From: Tabrizicola sp.
GTDB taxonomy: Bacteria; Pseudomonadota; Alphaproteobacteria; Rhodobacterales; Rhodobacteraceae
Assembly: GCF_030373185.1 (NCBI RefSeq)
Contig: NZ_JAUCZH010000007.1
Location: 1-64,000, forward strand
Length of the DNA: 64,000 nucleotides
Direction of reading: 5' to 3'
The first letter of the stretch is position 1. Every line of letters starts with the position of its first letter. This document shows positions 38,276 through 47,813 of this stretch, piece after piece. The notes beneath the pieces are model-generated. The model worked only from the letters and a program-made list of their open reading frames with translations. It did not search any database and was not told where the DNA came from. The position numbers and the translations under genes are program-made.

Positions 38276-39255
38276 GAAAACGTCGCCTTGGCCTGAATGG
38301 CCCCAATGTATCCGCCCTTGGGCTTGGTTGCCTGTCTTTCGGCGGCATGTTCGGCCCAACGACCGAGGCTGAAAGTCTGCGCACGCTGGATGCGGCTTGG
38401 GATCACGGGATAGATTTCCTTGATACCGCAAATGGTTACGGCAAGGGCGTCAGCGAGATCGTGATCGGCAAATGGCTGGAAAGTCGGGGCCACCGCCCGC
38501 ACATCGCGACCAAGGCCGCCTTCACCGACAACCCCGATCGCCGGATCGACAACCGGCCCGAGCATCTGCGGACGGAACTGGAAGGGTCGCTGAAACGGCT
38601 TGGGCTGGATCACGTCACGCTGTTCTACGCCCACCGCCACGACCCGCTGATCCCGGCCGAAGACCTTGCCGGAGCCATGCAACGGCTTGTCGAAGAAGGC
38701 AAAATCCTTGGCTACGGCCTGTCGGAGATTGCCCCCTATACGCTGGAACGCGCCCATGCGGTGCATCCGGTGATGGCGGTGCAGAACGAATACTCGCTCT
38801 GGACCCGGCAGCCCGAGATGGGGCTGATCCAGCGCTGTATGGCGCTTGGGGTGGCTTTTGTGCCGTTTTCGCCACTGGCGCGCGGGGTTTTCGGCACCCC
38901 GATGGCCGACCCCTCCACCTTCCCGCCCGGCGAATTCCGCACCCGGATCCCCCGGTTCTACCCGGAAAACTGGCCCAGCAACCTGTTGAAACTGCAGGCC
39001 TTCCACGCCTATGCGCAAGACCGCGGCTTTACCCCCGCCGCACTTGCGCTGGCATGGCTTCTGGACCGCGCTGGCCATCTGATCCCGATCCCCGGCACCA
39101 GAACCGCCGAACACCTTGCCGCATGGATCACTGCGCCCGAGATCGACCTGACCGATGAAGACCGCGAGGAGATCAACCGCATCCTTCCCGTCGGCTGGGC
39201 CTGGGGGGACCGCTACGACGATGCTCAGGCCGGAACAGTGGAACGCTATTCCTGA
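38272..39255 (+). CDS. Aldo/keto reductase
   Basis: NADPH-dependent oxidoreductase of 327 residues with the AKR signature: LGLGCLSFGGMFG, DFLDTANGYGKGVSE carrying the catalytic Asp and Tyr, and IPGTRTAEHLAAW for NADPH binding. Third gene of the deoD operon. Its 3' end overlaps the 3' end of the converging DUF1989 gene by ten bases. Confidence 0.9.
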   Translation: MRKRRLGLNGPNVSALGLGCLSFGGMFGPTTEAESLRTLDAAWDHGIDFLDTANGYGKGVSEIVIGKWLESRGHRPHIATKAAFTDNPDRRIDNRPEHLRTELEGSLKRLGLDHVTLFYAHRHDPLIPAEDLAGAMQRLVEEGKILGYGLSEIAPYTLERAHAVHPVMAVQNEYSLWTRQPEMGLIQRCMALGVAFVPFSPLARGVFGTPMADPSTFPPGEFRTRIPRFYPENWPSNLLKLQAFHAYAQDRGFTPAALALAWLLDRAGHLIPIPGTRTAEHLAAWITAPEIDLTDEDREEINRILPVGWAWGDRYDDAQAGTVERYS

Positions 39256-40112
39256 CCGTGGCTGCGGTCATAGGCATTCGGCCCAGACGGGTGCCAGCCC
39301 ACGGGTGGGGCCTTGGGCCTGAACACCTGAACCAGCAACGGATGACAGGCCGCCACGTCAGACGAATGTTCGGCCGAACAATCCCCTCCCGGGCAGGCTG
39401 ACAGAACGCCCAGAAGATCAATTTCCGCCATGAATTCAAGGTAGTCACCGGGCCGCACCGGGCTGGCCTTCATGAAATACTGCCCGGTGTCGCGGGTAAA
39501 ACCCGTGCACATGAAGACGTTCAGCACGTCATGCACATGCAGTTCCGCCGCATGCAGCGGCAGGCCGGTCTGCGCCGCCACCGCCCGCGTCAGGTTGGAA
39601 TGGCAACAGTGGTGATACTGGTCACCGCCCGACAACAGCGCATGCGTGTAAGGGTCGCAGCGCGTGCCGATCACATCATGCACCGACCCGCCAAAGGTGT
39701 CGAACCCATACCAGTCAAGCGTATCATCCGTCACCGTCGCCATGGGCCGCAGATAAGGCAGGCACGACCACATCCGATCACCCGTTGACAGATGCGTGCC
39801 ATGCAGCGCCCGGGTCTTGCCAGAGAAGAACCTTTCACCCAAGTTATTGGCCGCAAAGAGATTTAGGTCTCCAACCTGCGGCCCCTCGACGCTGATGATG
39901 CGGAAGAAATGCCCTGCCGGCACGTTGAAACAGCGCCCGTCGCGGGCGGGAACCAGCACTTCGGACACCAGCGACCAGCCGTCACGCGCGGCACGATATG
40001 CGGCAAGGTCCGGGGCGGGTAGCCCCTCGACCGGGTAGCAGATGACCGGGGCCACTGCCTTGCGTGCGGTGGCATCGGCGGGGACGGCATGGTCGGGTTT
40101 GTCTGGCTTCAT
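39246..40112 (-). CDS. DUF1989/urea-carboxylase-associated family protein
   Basis: Protein of about 288 residues of the family found near urea amidolyase genes: PAGHFFRIISVEGPQVGDLNLF, SCLPYLRPMATVTDD, a Cys/His-rich HHCCHSNL and a C-terminal region with SACPGGDCS. No urea carboxylase is nearby. Metal binding is likely from the His/Cys content, function uncertain. Start placed at 40112 (MKPDKPDH) with GGAG upstream; an earlier in-frame ATG at 40172 would overlap the next gene. Confidence 0.82.
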   Translation of the reverse strand: MKPDKPDHAVPADATARKAVAPVICYPVEGLPAPDLAAYRAARDGWSLVSEVLVPARDGRCFNVPAGHFFRIISVEGPQVGDLNLFAANNLGERFFSGKTRALHGTHLSTGDRMWSCLPYLRPMATVTDDTLDWYGFDTFGGSVHDVIGTRCDPYTHALLSGGDQYHHCCHSNLTRAVAAQTGLPLHAAELHVHDVLNVFMCTGFTRDTGQYFMKASPVRPGDYLEFMAEIDLLGVLSACPGGDCSAEHSSDVAACHPLLVQVFRPKAPPVGWHPSGPNAYDRSHGQE

Positions 40113-40140
40113 CTTAGGCGGCTCCGGTTGACGGACGCCC

Positions 40141-41115
40141 TTAACCACGCCCGTGCGGTGCATCATAGTCAAGCACCGGATTTATGGGAATGATCCGGTT
40201 CGGATTGATCGTGTCGTGGCTGTAGTGATAGTGCCGCACGAAATGATCGACCCGCACTGTCGCGGCGACGCCGGGCCATTGGTAAAGCTCGCGCGTGAAA
40301 CCCCAGAGGTTCGGGTAATCGATGATCCGCCGGCGATTGCACTTGAAATGCAGGTGATAGACCGGATCAAAGCGGATCAGCGTCGGGAACAACCGCCAAT
40401 CGGCCTCGGTCAGCCGGTCGCCCATCAGATAGCGGTTCTGGCCCAGATGCGCCTCCAGCCAGTCCAGACTGTCAAACAGCGCCCGTACCGCCGGGTCATA
40501 GGCGCTTTGGGTGGTGGCAAAACCGGCGCGATAGACCCCGTTGTTCACCGTGTCATAGACCCGGGCGTTGATCGCCTCGATCCCGTCGTGCAGGTCTGCG
40601 GGCCAGTAATCATCCGTGTTGCCCGTCACGGCATCGAAGGCCGAATTGAACATCCGGATGATTTCGCTGGATTCGTTGCTGACGATCGTGCCGGTTACCT
40701 TGTCCCACAGCACCGGGACGGTTACCCGGCCCGACATGTCGGGCGTGTCGCGCAGATAGAGGTCGCGCAGGAAAGGCAGACCGAACTGCCGGTCCCCGGT
40801 GGCGCCCGGGAAATCGGTCGCAAAGGTCCAGCCGTCCGACAGCATGTCGGGATGGACGACCGAGACGCCGATGTGATCCTCCAACCCCTTGATCGCGCGG
40901 AAGATCAGGGTGCGATGCGCCCATGGGCAGGCCAGCGAGACATAAAGGTGATAGCGCCCGCTTTCGGCCTTGTAGCCTCCCTTTCCCGTCGGTCCCGGCG
41001 CGCCATCGGCGGTCACCCAGTTGCGAAACCGCGCGGCCTTGCGCTCGAACGCGCCGCCGGTCGATTTGGTGTCGTACCAGACGTCATGCCATGTGCCGTC
41101 AACCAACTGTCCCAT
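40141..41115 (-). CDS. Glutathionyl-hydroquinone reductase (ECM4/YqjG family)
   Basis: Xi-class glutathione transferase of 324 residues that reduces glutathionyl-hydroquinones. Catalytic Cys63 lies in SLACPWAHRTL; SNESSEIIRMFN is the glutathione-binding segment; C-terminal NRYLMGDRLTEADWRLFPTL is the GST helical domain. Start at 41115 (MGQLVDGTWHD) with GGGGAG upstream. Confidence 0.92.
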   Translation of the reverse strand: MGQLVDGTWHDVWYDTKSTGGAFERKAARFRNWVTADGAPGPTGKGGYKAESGRYHLYVSLACPWAHRTLIFRAIKGLEDHIGVSVVHPDMLSDGWTFATDFPGATGDRQFGLPFLRDLYLRDTPDMSGRVTVPVLWDKVTGTIVSNESSEIIRMFNSAFDAVTGNTDDYWPADLHDGIEAINARVYDTVNNGVYRAGFATTQSAYDPAVRALFDSLDWLEAHLGQNRYLMGDRLTEADWRLFPTLIRFDPVYHLHFKCNRRRIIDYPNLWGFTRELYQWPGVAATVRVDHFVRHYHYSHDTINPNRIIPINPVLDYDAPHGRG

Positions 41116-41245
41116 GCCGCGCTCCCCATGTTTGTCGAAGGAAGGTAGCATCGCGCCGCTGCACAGACCACGCAATGGGCGCCCAAAAGCCCTGCATCAA
41201 CGCACAAGGCACGCGCATCAGGCGCGGCAGGGTGGGCAAATGCAA

Positions 41246-41270
41246 AGGGCTCCGGCCGAACCGGAGCCCT
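41246..41270 (-). terminator. Rho-independent-type terminator of the sdh operon
   Basis: On the minus strand, a perfect 10-bp stem AGGGCTCCGG/CCGGAGCCCT with a 5-base loop, followed by TTTGCATTTGC. It lies 20 bases after the sdhB stop. Confidence 0.7.
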
Positions 41271-41289
41271 GTGGCAAGGCCAGCGGCGG

Positions 41290-42066
41290 TCAGACCACCC
41301 GTTCGACCATCATCTTCTTGATCTCGGCAATTGCCTTGGCCGGGTTCAACCCCTTGGGGCAGGTCTTGGCGCAGTTCATGATCGTATGGCAGCGATAAAG
41401 CTTGAACGGGTCTTCCAGATCGTCCAACCGTTCCCCCGTCGCCTCGTCGCGGCTGTCGATGATCCAGCGATAGGCATGCAGAAGTGCTGCGGGGCCGAGG
41501 TAGCGGTCAGAGTTCCACCAGTAGCTTGGGCAGGACGTCGAACAACAGGCGCACATCACACATTCATAGAGCCCGTCGAGTTTGGACCGATCATCGATCG
41601 ACTGCTTCCATTCCTTGGCCGGGCGGTTGGTCTTGGTTTCCAGCCAGGGCATGATGCTGGCATGCTGGGCGTAGAAATGGGTCAGGTCGGGGATCAGATC
41701 CTTGATCACCGGCATATGCGGCAAGGGGTAGATCTTCACATCACCCTTCACCTCATCAAGGCCATAGATGCAGGCCAGCGTGTTGATCCCGTCGATGTTC
41801 ATCGCGCAGGATCCGCAGATGCCCTCGCGGCAGGACCGGCGGAAGGTCAGGGTCGGATCAATCTCGGTCTTGATCTTGATCAGTGCGTCCAGAACCATCG
41901 GGCCGCAGGTGTCCATATCGACGAAATAGGTGTCCACCCGGGGGTTCTCCCCGTCATCGGGGTTCCAGCGATAGACCTGGAACTTGCGGACGGCCTTGCC
42001 CTCCGGCTTTGGCCAGGTCTTGCCAGTGCGGATCTTCGAGTTCTTGGGCAATGTGAATTGGACCAT
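41290..42066 (-). CDS. sdhB: Succinate dehydrogenase iron-sulfur subunit
   Basis: Electron-transfer subunit of complex II, 258 residues. [2Fe-2S] ligands in CREGICGSC; [4Fe-4S] and [3Fe-4S] ligands in [13 protein letters not shown] and [17 protein letters not shown]. Last gene of the sdhC-sdhD-sdhA-(five genes)-sdhB unit, three bases after the FkbM methyltransferase. Confidence 0.96.
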   Translation of the reverse strand: MVQFTLPKNSKIRTGKTWPKPEGKAVRKFQVYRWNPDDGENPRVDTYFVDMDTCGPMVLDALIKIKTEIDPTLTFRRSCREGICGSCAMNIDGINTLACIYGLDEVKGDVKIYPLPHMPVIKDLIPDLTHFYAQHASIMPWLETKTNRPAKEWKQSIDDRSKLDGLYECVMCACCSTSCPSYWWNSDRYLGPAALLHAYRWIIDSRDEATGERLDDLEDPFKLYRCHTIMNCAKTCPKGLNPAKAIAEIKKMMVERVV

Positions 42067-42069
42067 GGG

Positions 42070-42816
42070 TCAGGCTCCTTTGGGGCGCAGGATGGGCGCA
42101 GGCCAGCGTGTGAACAAGGCGTCGATAAGTCGCGGGATGGGGCCGCCGGCCCCGTCGCCGGTTGTGCGCAGGATATCGCGAAATTCCAGTCCGGCGGCGG
42201 CAAGCATGCCGAAAATGGCGCTGGGGCGAGGTGTGCTGTCAAAGCGTTCGGCCAGCGACAGTTCCAGTATTACAAACTGACAACGCAGAAGCGTTGCGGC
42301 CCCGCCGGCCAGCACATCGGCCTCATGGCCTTCGGTGTCGATCTTCAGACCTGCCTGCCCCGGATAGGCGGCGGCCACCGCATCCAGAGTGCCAACATCG
42401 ACCATCTTGCGCTGAAAGCCGGTGATGGCCCGCGCCATCGGCCCAACCGGGCGATTCAGACTGGATCGCCCGCCATGCGCCCCGGCCTTGGTCACCGGGG
42501 TCGAAAGCTCCATTTGCCCAGGCGCGGCGCCAAGTGCCAGCGCATGAAAACTGGCCCGAGCCGGCGCTGCCGGACCGCTCATCGCCTCACGCGATTCGGC
42601 GCGCGGGTCGATCAGCACGAAATGGGCATCTGGAAAGGCACGGTAAAGCTGCGGCGTCCCCTCGGCCACGCCAACGTCGAACACCACTTCCGGGGCAAGG
42701 CCATAGGCGCGCAGATGCGCCGCCGTGGACTTGTCCGGCTGCGCCACCAGACCCGCGCGCCGCAACCTGCGGCGCAGGTCGTCGCGGTCGGCGATGGCTT
42801 CGGCGGGGCGGCTCAC
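42070..42816 (-). CDS. FkbM-family methyltransferase
   Basis: SAM-dependent methyltransferase of about 248 residues: VVFDVGVAEGTPQ (SAM loop), HFVLIDPRAES, and LKIDTEGHEADVLAG, the FkbM signature. In other bacteria such enzymes often O-methylate sugars or glycans. The start is taken as GTG at 42816, which overlaps the lipoprotein stop (GTGA) behind GGGGTGGAG; the frame is open to 42879. It sits between sdhA and sdhB with the two glycan-type genes below. Confidence 0.82.
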   Translation of the reverse strand: MSRPAEAIADRDDLRRRLRRAGLVAQPDKSTAAHLRAYGLAPEVVFDVGVAEGTPQLYRAFPDAHFVLIDPRAESREAMSGPAAPARASFHALALGAAPGQMELSTPVTKAGAHGGRSSLNRPVGPMARAITGFQRKMVDVGTLDAVAAAYPGQAGLKIDTEGHEADVLAGGAATLLRCQFVILELSLAERFDSTPRPSAIFGMLAAAGLEFRDILRTTGDGAGGPIPRLIDALFTRWPAPILRPKGA

Positions 42817-43112
42817 CTCCACCCCGGCTGTTGCGACAGCGGGCGCGAGGGCAGTTCCCCCGACCGGCCCATAACACAACTGTCAAACACCGCCGACGGA
42901 TCACGACCCAGGATATAATCAGAGCTTACGTTCAACTCGAGCCCGCCAGCGACCTTGCCAGCCGAGTTCAAACCGACCGACACCTCGCCACGCGGTTGCT
43001 TGGCAAGGCGCGCACGTTCCAGACACTGGCGTTCGGCTTCGGCGACAGAGATCGGGCCGCAGGCTTGCAGCAGGGCAAAGGGCAGCACAATGACAAGAAG
43101 GGCGCGTTTCAT
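42813..43112 (-). CDS. Small lipoprotein
   Basis: Protein of 99 residues with a lipoprotein signal peptide (MKRALLVIVLPFALLQAC, lipobox LQAC). The rest is unremarkable, with Cys30 and Cys80 in the mature part. Rhodobacterales commonly carry small hypothetical lipoproteins between sdhA and sdhB, and this is one of two here. Function unknown. Confidence 0.72.
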   Translation of the reverse strand: MKRALLVIVLPFALLQACGPISVAEAERQCLERARLAKQPRGEVSVGLNSAGKVAGGLELNVSSDYILGRDPSAVFDSCVMGRSGELPSRPLSQQPGWR

Positions 43113-43116
43113 CGGG

Positions 43117-43446
43117 CTACCTCAGCGGTGGGATGCCGCTGGCGGCAAAGCAGGCCTGTGCCGCCGGGCGCAGGGCTATGGTGCGGATCGTGGCCTTGGT
43201 CGCCGTTCCGGCCTCTACCCCCACATCCCGCGCCAGAAGCCGCAACTCGTCAGGGCTGGCCGCGTTCAGGATGCAGTTGGTCGCGGTCTGGGCGGGGCCG
43301 GACGGCATGTCGATGTTCACCACCGGAAACACGACGCTGTCGGCGGCGCGCCTGACAGCTCGGTCGGCCAGTTCGGCCGGGTCACAGGCCGCAAGGACAA
43401 GGACCACCACACCGATCCCCAAAAAAGCGCTGCCAGATCGCATCAT
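43117..43446 (-). CDS. Small lipoprotein
   Basis: Protein of 109 residues with a lipoprotein signal peptide (SAFLGIGVVVLVLAAC, lipobox LAAC). No domain recognised. Its start overlaps the glycosyltransferase stop by four bases, and it ends four bases before the second lipoprotein. Confidence 0.75.
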   Translation of the reverse strand: MMRSGSAFLGIGVVVLVLAACDPAELADRAVRRAADSVVFPVVNIDMPSGPAQTATNCILNAASPDELRLLARDVGVEAGTATKATIRTIALRPAAQACFAASGIPPLR

Positions 43447-44159
43447 TGCAGTCCCACCATTTGTCCGACCTTGTGGCCCTTGCCGGCGAAGTCCCGGATT
43501 TCAAGGATCACATGGGCGGGAGTGTTGCGCGTGAAATCCCGATAAATCGTTTCATGCCTGCCGGTGGTCAGCCGCATTTCCTGCAAGATGTCCCGCTCGT
43601 GGGCAACGCACCAGGATTGGATACCCTGCTGATGCAACCACCTTGCATAGCGGACATCAACAAACTTCTGGCTGCCTTTCATGAACGAGAGGGGTGCCAC
43701 GTTCTTGCCAAGTGCCAGTATGCAACCTGTCCCCAACTGATCGACACAGGTCGTCGTTGACAGGTCACGGTTGAAGGAATGGACCTTCCGGCCGTTTGCA
43801 CCATGGCTGTCAACATCCTTGTAGATCGAGCCATGGAAACCGAACACCGCGTCTTGAAGACCGATAGCCTTGGCCGCGCCGACAAGTCTGTCGACATAAT
43901 CGGCAGGATAGATCAGATCATCATCGACCAGCAGCACGAGGTCGTCTTCCCCCGGCTGGCAAAGGAACTTGCCGACATCCTTCAGGTCTTCGGGCGGAAT
44001 GACCGGCTCGACATTGTCGATCGACGCAATTTCTTCCGGCACGTCCGAATAGTCGTTCAAGACCAGAAAGACCCGATCCACCTGCGCCGAAACCGACCGG
44101 ACCGACCGTTCCAGCAATTCCCGCCGCTTGGGATATGTGGCCATGTGGGCGCGGATCAT
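43443..44159 (-). CDS. GT-A type glycosyltransferase
   Basis: Putative glycosyltransferase of 238 residues. The N-terminal MIRAHMATYPKRRELLERSV and the acidic LLVDDDLIYPADYVDRL (a DxD-type nucleotide-sugar site near residue 79) fit GT2-like enzymes. The sugar and acceptor are unknown. Coupled by ATGA overlaps to the pyruvyltransferase-like gene and to a lipoprotein gene, within the sdh operon. Confidence 0.78.
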   Translation of the reverse strand: MIRAHMATYPKRRELLERSVRSVSAQVDRVFLVLNDYSDVPEEIASIDNVEPVIPPEDLKDVGKFLCQPGEDDLVLLVDDDLIYPADYVDRLVGAAKAIGLQDAVFGFHGSIYKDVDSHGANGRKVHSFNRDLSTTTCVDQLGTGCILALGKNVAPLSFMKGSQKFVDVRYARWLHQQGIQSWCVAHERDILQEMRLTTGRHETIYRDFTRNTPAHVILEIRDFAGKGHKVGQMVGLQ

Positions 44160-45004
44160 GCGGACACGCTCCCGAGAATTTCAGTCATCTGGAACGGACA
44201 AGATTCCAATATCTGGTTCTGCAAGCTGGTGACATCCGGTTGCAGGAAAGTAACCGATGAAAGATTGCCCTCACGGATCGCTCGCCAGTTGCCCGGCAGA
44301 CTTGTCTCAGCCACGCCCAAGGACTCGAAGTAATCTGCAAACTTGACCCCATCGCCATGCAAAGCGACGTCAGACGCCACCCAGGCCGACGGCACATTAT
44401 AAGCGTGAGAGACAATAACCCCGTGCAACGAGCTGGAAACAGTCCGACGGCACCGCGTGATCGCAGAGATGACCTGCTTGATATCCTTGGTCACGTCGAT
44501 AAGGGTCCAGTCTTTCGGCAAAGGCTTGCCACGGAACTGGTTCAACTCTGCGAAGTGCGGAATTACTCCCACTTCGAAGACCCTTTCCGGTTTGGAAGGG
44601 TAGACCTTTGGCAGGATCAACGCCGGGTCACCATAAACCTCGGGGCAGTCATAACCCAACGCCAGCATCCGAGCCCGGCTGCGCGGCCCTCGCACCGAAA
44701 CCGTCCTTAATGGGCGCGCGAAACGATCAGCGCTATCGATGATCCCACTACCCCAGACTACCGCCACATCAGGCACCTGTATGTGCCGCAAGATGCTGCC
44801 GCAGCCGTAAACGGTGGTTGCACCGGGCAGCAGGTGTTTCGCGGGACAGTGGACCGCTTCTTTTCCCGTGAGCGCTTCAAACAGAAAGGGAGTCACCCAA
44901 TCGCCGAAGTTCCTTGGCCTGTACCACGACCAAAACAGGTTGCTGTCGTTCATGCGGCCACCCGCCTGATCGCGTCTTTCCTGTCGGTCGCGGGCCTTCC
45001 GCAT
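44156..45004 (-). CDS. Polysaccharide pyruvyl transferase-like protein
   Basis: Protein of 282 residues resembling polysaccharide pyruvyl transferases: SWYRPRNFGDWVTPFLFE near the start, VWGSGIID, VRGPRSR, and VSSSLHGVIVSHAYNVPSAWV, the conserved SxxHG region. It would add a pyruvate ketal to an exported glycan. The start at 45004 overlaps the sdhA stop (TGATG) behind GGAAG; an internal ATG at 44953 is the alternative. Base composition is lower in GC than in sdhA, suggesting transfer. Confidence 0.78.
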   Translation of the reverse strand: MRKARDRQERRDQAGGRMNDSNLFWSWYRPRNFGDWVTPFLFEALTGKEAVHCPAKHLLPGATTVYGCGSILRHIQVPDVAVVWGSGIIDSADRFARPLRTVSVRGPRSRARMLALGYDCPEVYGDPALILPKVYPSKPERVFEVGVIPHFAELNQFRGKPLPKDWTLIDVTKDIKQVISAITRCRRTVSSSLHGVIVSHAYNVPSAWVASDVALHGDGVKFADYFESLGVAETSLPGNWRAIREGNLSSVTFLQPDVTSLQNQILESCPFQMTEILGSVSA

Positions 45005-46806
45005 CAGAACTTCCGTTCCGCCGGAGCGATCTTCTTCAAGGCGATCCCACCGTCAGCCTCGGATGTCAGGGGCGCGGTGTGGACGGGGCGGTAGTCCAGC
45101 CGCACCTCGGCCCCGTCAACCCAGGCCAGCGAGTGTTTGCGCCAGTTGGCGTCGTCGCGGGCCGGGTGGTCTTCATGTGCATGCGCGCCCCGGCTTTCGG
45201 TGCGGGCGTGGGCGCCGTAGATCGTGGCCAGCGCGTTCGGCATCAGGTTGGTCAGTTCCAGCGTCTCCATCAGGTCGCTGTTCCAGATCAGGCTGCGGTC
45301 GGTGACGTGCAGATCGTCCATCTTGGCGGCGATGGCAGTCATCTTCGCCTCGCCTGCGGCCAGCGTTTCCTCGGCCCGGAAGACGGCTGCATCGGCCTGC
45401 ATGGTGCGCTGCATTTCCAGACGAAGGTCGGCGGTCGGCACCGCGCCCTTGGCATGGCGCAAGCCGTCAAACCGCGACAGGGCGCGGTCCACTTCCGCCG
45501 TGTTGACGGGGGCATTCGAGGCCTTGGGGTCCACAACCTGCCCGGCGCGGATCGCGGCGGCGCGGCCAAAGACCACAAGGTCGATGAGTGAGTTCGACCC
45601 CAGCCGGTTCGCGCCATGGACGCTTGCACAGCCCGCCTCGCCCACGGCCATCAGGCCGGGGAAGATGGCGTCGGGGTTGTCGGCGGTGGGGTTCAACACC
45701 TCGCCCCAATAGTTCGTCGGGATACCGCCCATGTTGTAATGCACAGTCGGCAGTACCGGGATCGGCTCTTTCAGCAGGTCCACGCCGGCGAAGATGCGCG
45801 CGCTTTCGGTGATCCCCGGCAGCCGCAGTTCCAGCGTTTCCTTGGGCAGGTGGTTCAGGTTCAGGTGGATGTGGTCCCCATTGGCGCCAACACCCCGGCC
45901 TTCGCGGATTTCCAGCGTCATGCAGCGACTGACATAATCGCGGGGCGCCAGATCCTTGTAGTGCGGCGCATAGCGTTCCATGAACCGCTCGCCCGCGCTG
46001 TTGGTCAGATACCCGCCTTCGCCGCGCGCGCCCTCGGTGATCAGACAACCCGAGCCATAGATGCCCGTCGGGTGGAACTGCACGAACTCCATGTCCTGAA
46101 GCGGCAGACCGGCCCGCGCCACCATGCCGCCACCGTCGCCGGTGCAGGTATGGGCCGAGGTCGCGCTGAAATAGGCGCGGCCATAACCGCCCGTCGCCAG
46201 GACGACCATCTTGGCGTTGAAGACATGCATGGTGCCGTCATCCAGCTTCCACGCCACCACGCCGGTGCAACGGCCATCGGTGATGATCAGGTCCAGCGCG
46301 AAATACTCGATGTAGAATTCCGCATTGTTCTTCAGGCTTTGGCCGTAAAGCGTGTGCAGGATCGCATGCCCCGTCCGGTCGGCCGCGGCACAGGTGCGCT
46401 GCACCGGGGGGCCTTCGCCGTATTCGGTGGTATGGCCGCCAAAGGGGCGCTGGTAGATCTTGCCCTCTTCGGTCCGCGAAAACGGCACGCCGTAATGGTC
46501 AAGCTCGTAAACCGCCTTCGGAGCCTCGCGCGCAAGGTATTCCATCGCGTCGGTATCGCCCAGCCAGTCCGACCCCTTTACGGTGTCATACATGTGCCAC
46601 TGCCAGCTGTCCGGCCCCATGTTGCCAAGGCTGGCCGCGATGCCACCCTGCGCGGCAACCGTGTGGCTGCGGGTCGGGAAGACCTTGGTCACGCAAGCCG
46701 TGCGCAGGCCTTGCTCGGCCATGCCCAGCGTTGCCCGCAAGCCAGCACCACCGGCACCAACGACAACCACGTCATAGTCATGCACTTCATAGGGATAGGC
46801 GGTCAT
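45004..46806 (-). CDS. sdhA: Succinate dehydrogenase flavoprotein subunit
   Basis: Catalytic FAD subunit of complex II, 600 residues. FAD-binding [13 protein letters not shown], the covalent-FAD histidine in [15 protein letters not shown], and active-site [21 protein letters not shown]. Start at 46806 ([12 protein letters not shown]) with AAGGAC upstream; GTG at 46821 is in frame but overlaps sdhD. Confidence 0.96.
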   Translation of the reverse strand: MTAYPYEVHDYDVVVVGAGGAGLRATLGMAEQGLRTACVTKVFPTRSHTVAAQGGIAASLGNMGPDSWQWHMYDTVKGSDWLGDTDAMEYLAREAPKAVYELDHYGVPFSRTEEGKIYQRPFGGHTTEYGEGPPVQRTCAAADRTGHAILHTLYGQSLKNNAEFYIEYFALDLIITDGRCTGVVAWKLDDGTMHVFNAKMVVLATGGYGRAYFSATSAHTCTGDGGGMVARAGLPLQDMEFVQFHPTGIYGSGCLITEGARGEGGYLTNSAGERFMERYAPHYKDLAPRDYVSRCMTLEIREGRGVGANGDHIHLNLNHLPKETLELRLPGITESARIFAGVDLLKEPIPVLPTVHYNMGGIPTNYWGEVLNPTADNPDAIFPGLMAVGEAGCASVHGANRLGSNSLIDLVVFGRAAAIRAGQVVDPKASNAPVNTAEVDRALSRFDGLRHAKGAVPTADLRLEMQRTMQADAAVFRAEETLAAGEAKMTAIAAKMDDLHVTDRSLIWNSDLMETLELTNLMPNALATIYGAHARTESRGAHAHEDHPARDDANWRKHSLAWVDGAEVRLDYRPVHTAPLTSEADGGIALKKIAPAERKF

Positions 46807-46817
46807 ACTCTTGTCCT

Positions 46818-47189
46818 TCACAGCGCGATGCGGGCCAGCGCGAACAGGCCCGTTGCAGCAATCACCCAGGCCAGGGAAACAGCGCCGATGATCAGCATCT
46901 TGCGCGTCGTGCCTTTGGCATAATCCTCGATCATCATCGTCGCCCCCATCGCGAAATGACGCATGCCGACCACAAGGATCAGCGCGGTCACGATCGCCGG
47001 GAAGGGGCGGGCAAAGGTTTCCAGCACCACCTCGCGCGGGCTGCCCAGCGCAGAGCCAAAGATGTAAAGCCAGACCGGCAGAAGGAAAGCCAGACCGACA
47101 GATGACACCGTCATCGCCCAGTGGTGTTCGGTGCCGGTGCCAGCGGCCCCACGACCTTCGGCGCGTTTGCGGGCTGTCAGATAGCGCAT
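46818..47189 (-). CDS. sdhD: Succinate dehydrogenase membrane anchor subunit
   Basis: Membrane protein of 123 residues with three hydrophobic helices ([54 protein letters not shown]); the His in MRHFAMG is in the expected heme b or quinone region. Seven bases after sdhC. Confidence 0.92.
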   Translation of the reverse strand: MRYLTARKRAEGRGAAGTGTEHHWAMTVSSVGLAFLLPVWLYIFGSALGSPREVVLETFARPFPAIVTALILVVGMRHFAMGATMMIEDYAKGTTRKMLIIGAVSLAWVIAATGLFALARIAL

Positions 47190-47196
47190 GAGACCC

Positions 47197-47595
47197 TCAC
47201 TGAACCAGAAGAATGGTGATCACGGTCAGAACGACCGATCCGAAGATGCAGGCCCAGCCCAGCTTTTCCGCCGTGGCGACCTCAAGCCCGTGGCCGGCAT
47301 CAAAGTAAAGATGCCGCAGCCCGGCAAGGAAATGATACCATACCGCCCAAAGCGAGGCCACGAACACCAGATCCCCGAACCAGCTGGTCACCACGGCATT
47401 GGCCAAGGCGAAATAGCTGTCCGAGGTTGCCGCCGCCAACAGCCACCAGACCGCCAGCATCACCGCGACGATCACCCCGTTGCCGGTGATCCGGGTCAGG
47501 ATCGAGGTGATAGAGGTCAGCTGCGGCCGGTAGATCTGCAAGTGTGGAGAAAGGGGGCGCTCGATCCGGGCCGGGGGCCGCTTTGCGTCTGCCAT
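47197..47595 (-). CDS. sdhC: Succinate dehydrogenase cytochrome b556 subunit
   Basis: Membrane subunit of 132 residues with the SdhC signature RPLSPHLQIYRPQLTSITSI and heme-ligand region HFLAGLRHLYFDAGHG. Start at 47595 (MADAKRPPARI) with GAGGAC upstream. First gene of the sdh operon; the GTGATCAC pair lies about 150-177 bases upstream. Confidence 0.94.
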   Translation of the reverse strand: MADAKRPPARIERPLSPHLQIYRPQLTSITSILTRITGNGVIVAVMLAVWWLLAAATSDSYFALANAVVTSWFGDLVFVASLWAVWYHFLAGLRHLYFDAGHGLEVATAEKLGWACIFGSVVLTVITILLVQ

Positions 47596-47743
47596 GTTCG
47601 GTCCTCGCGTCTGGCGGCGCGGACCCACCGGGCCAGCGCAGGCTTTTGTTGTGCTTCTGCATAACGCGGATTTCGCCCGTGTCACGCGTGAGAATGCCGC
47701 AGTTGCACGATGTTTCCGCTATCGGCGCAAGTTTTTCGGTTTT

Positions 47744-47772
47744 GTGATCACGAATTTTCCAGGCGTGATCAC
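47744..47772. promoter_or_regulatory. Pair of GTGATCAC palindromes upstream of sdhC
   Basis: Cores at 47744-47751 and 47765-47772, centre-to-centre 21 bp. The same core at the same spacing occurs three times upstream of sucC. Likely binding site for a dimeric regulator of TCA genes. Confidence 0.75.
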
Positions 47773-47813
47773 AATAGACCCCCAACCTGCCCCAAGGCTG
47801 CCGACGGCCAGAC

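Noticed and set aside
47205-47225. GTGATCAC near the end of sdhC as a third sdh operator
   Set aside because: It is within coding sequence of sdhC near its 3' end, single and far from the promoter, so most likely incidental.
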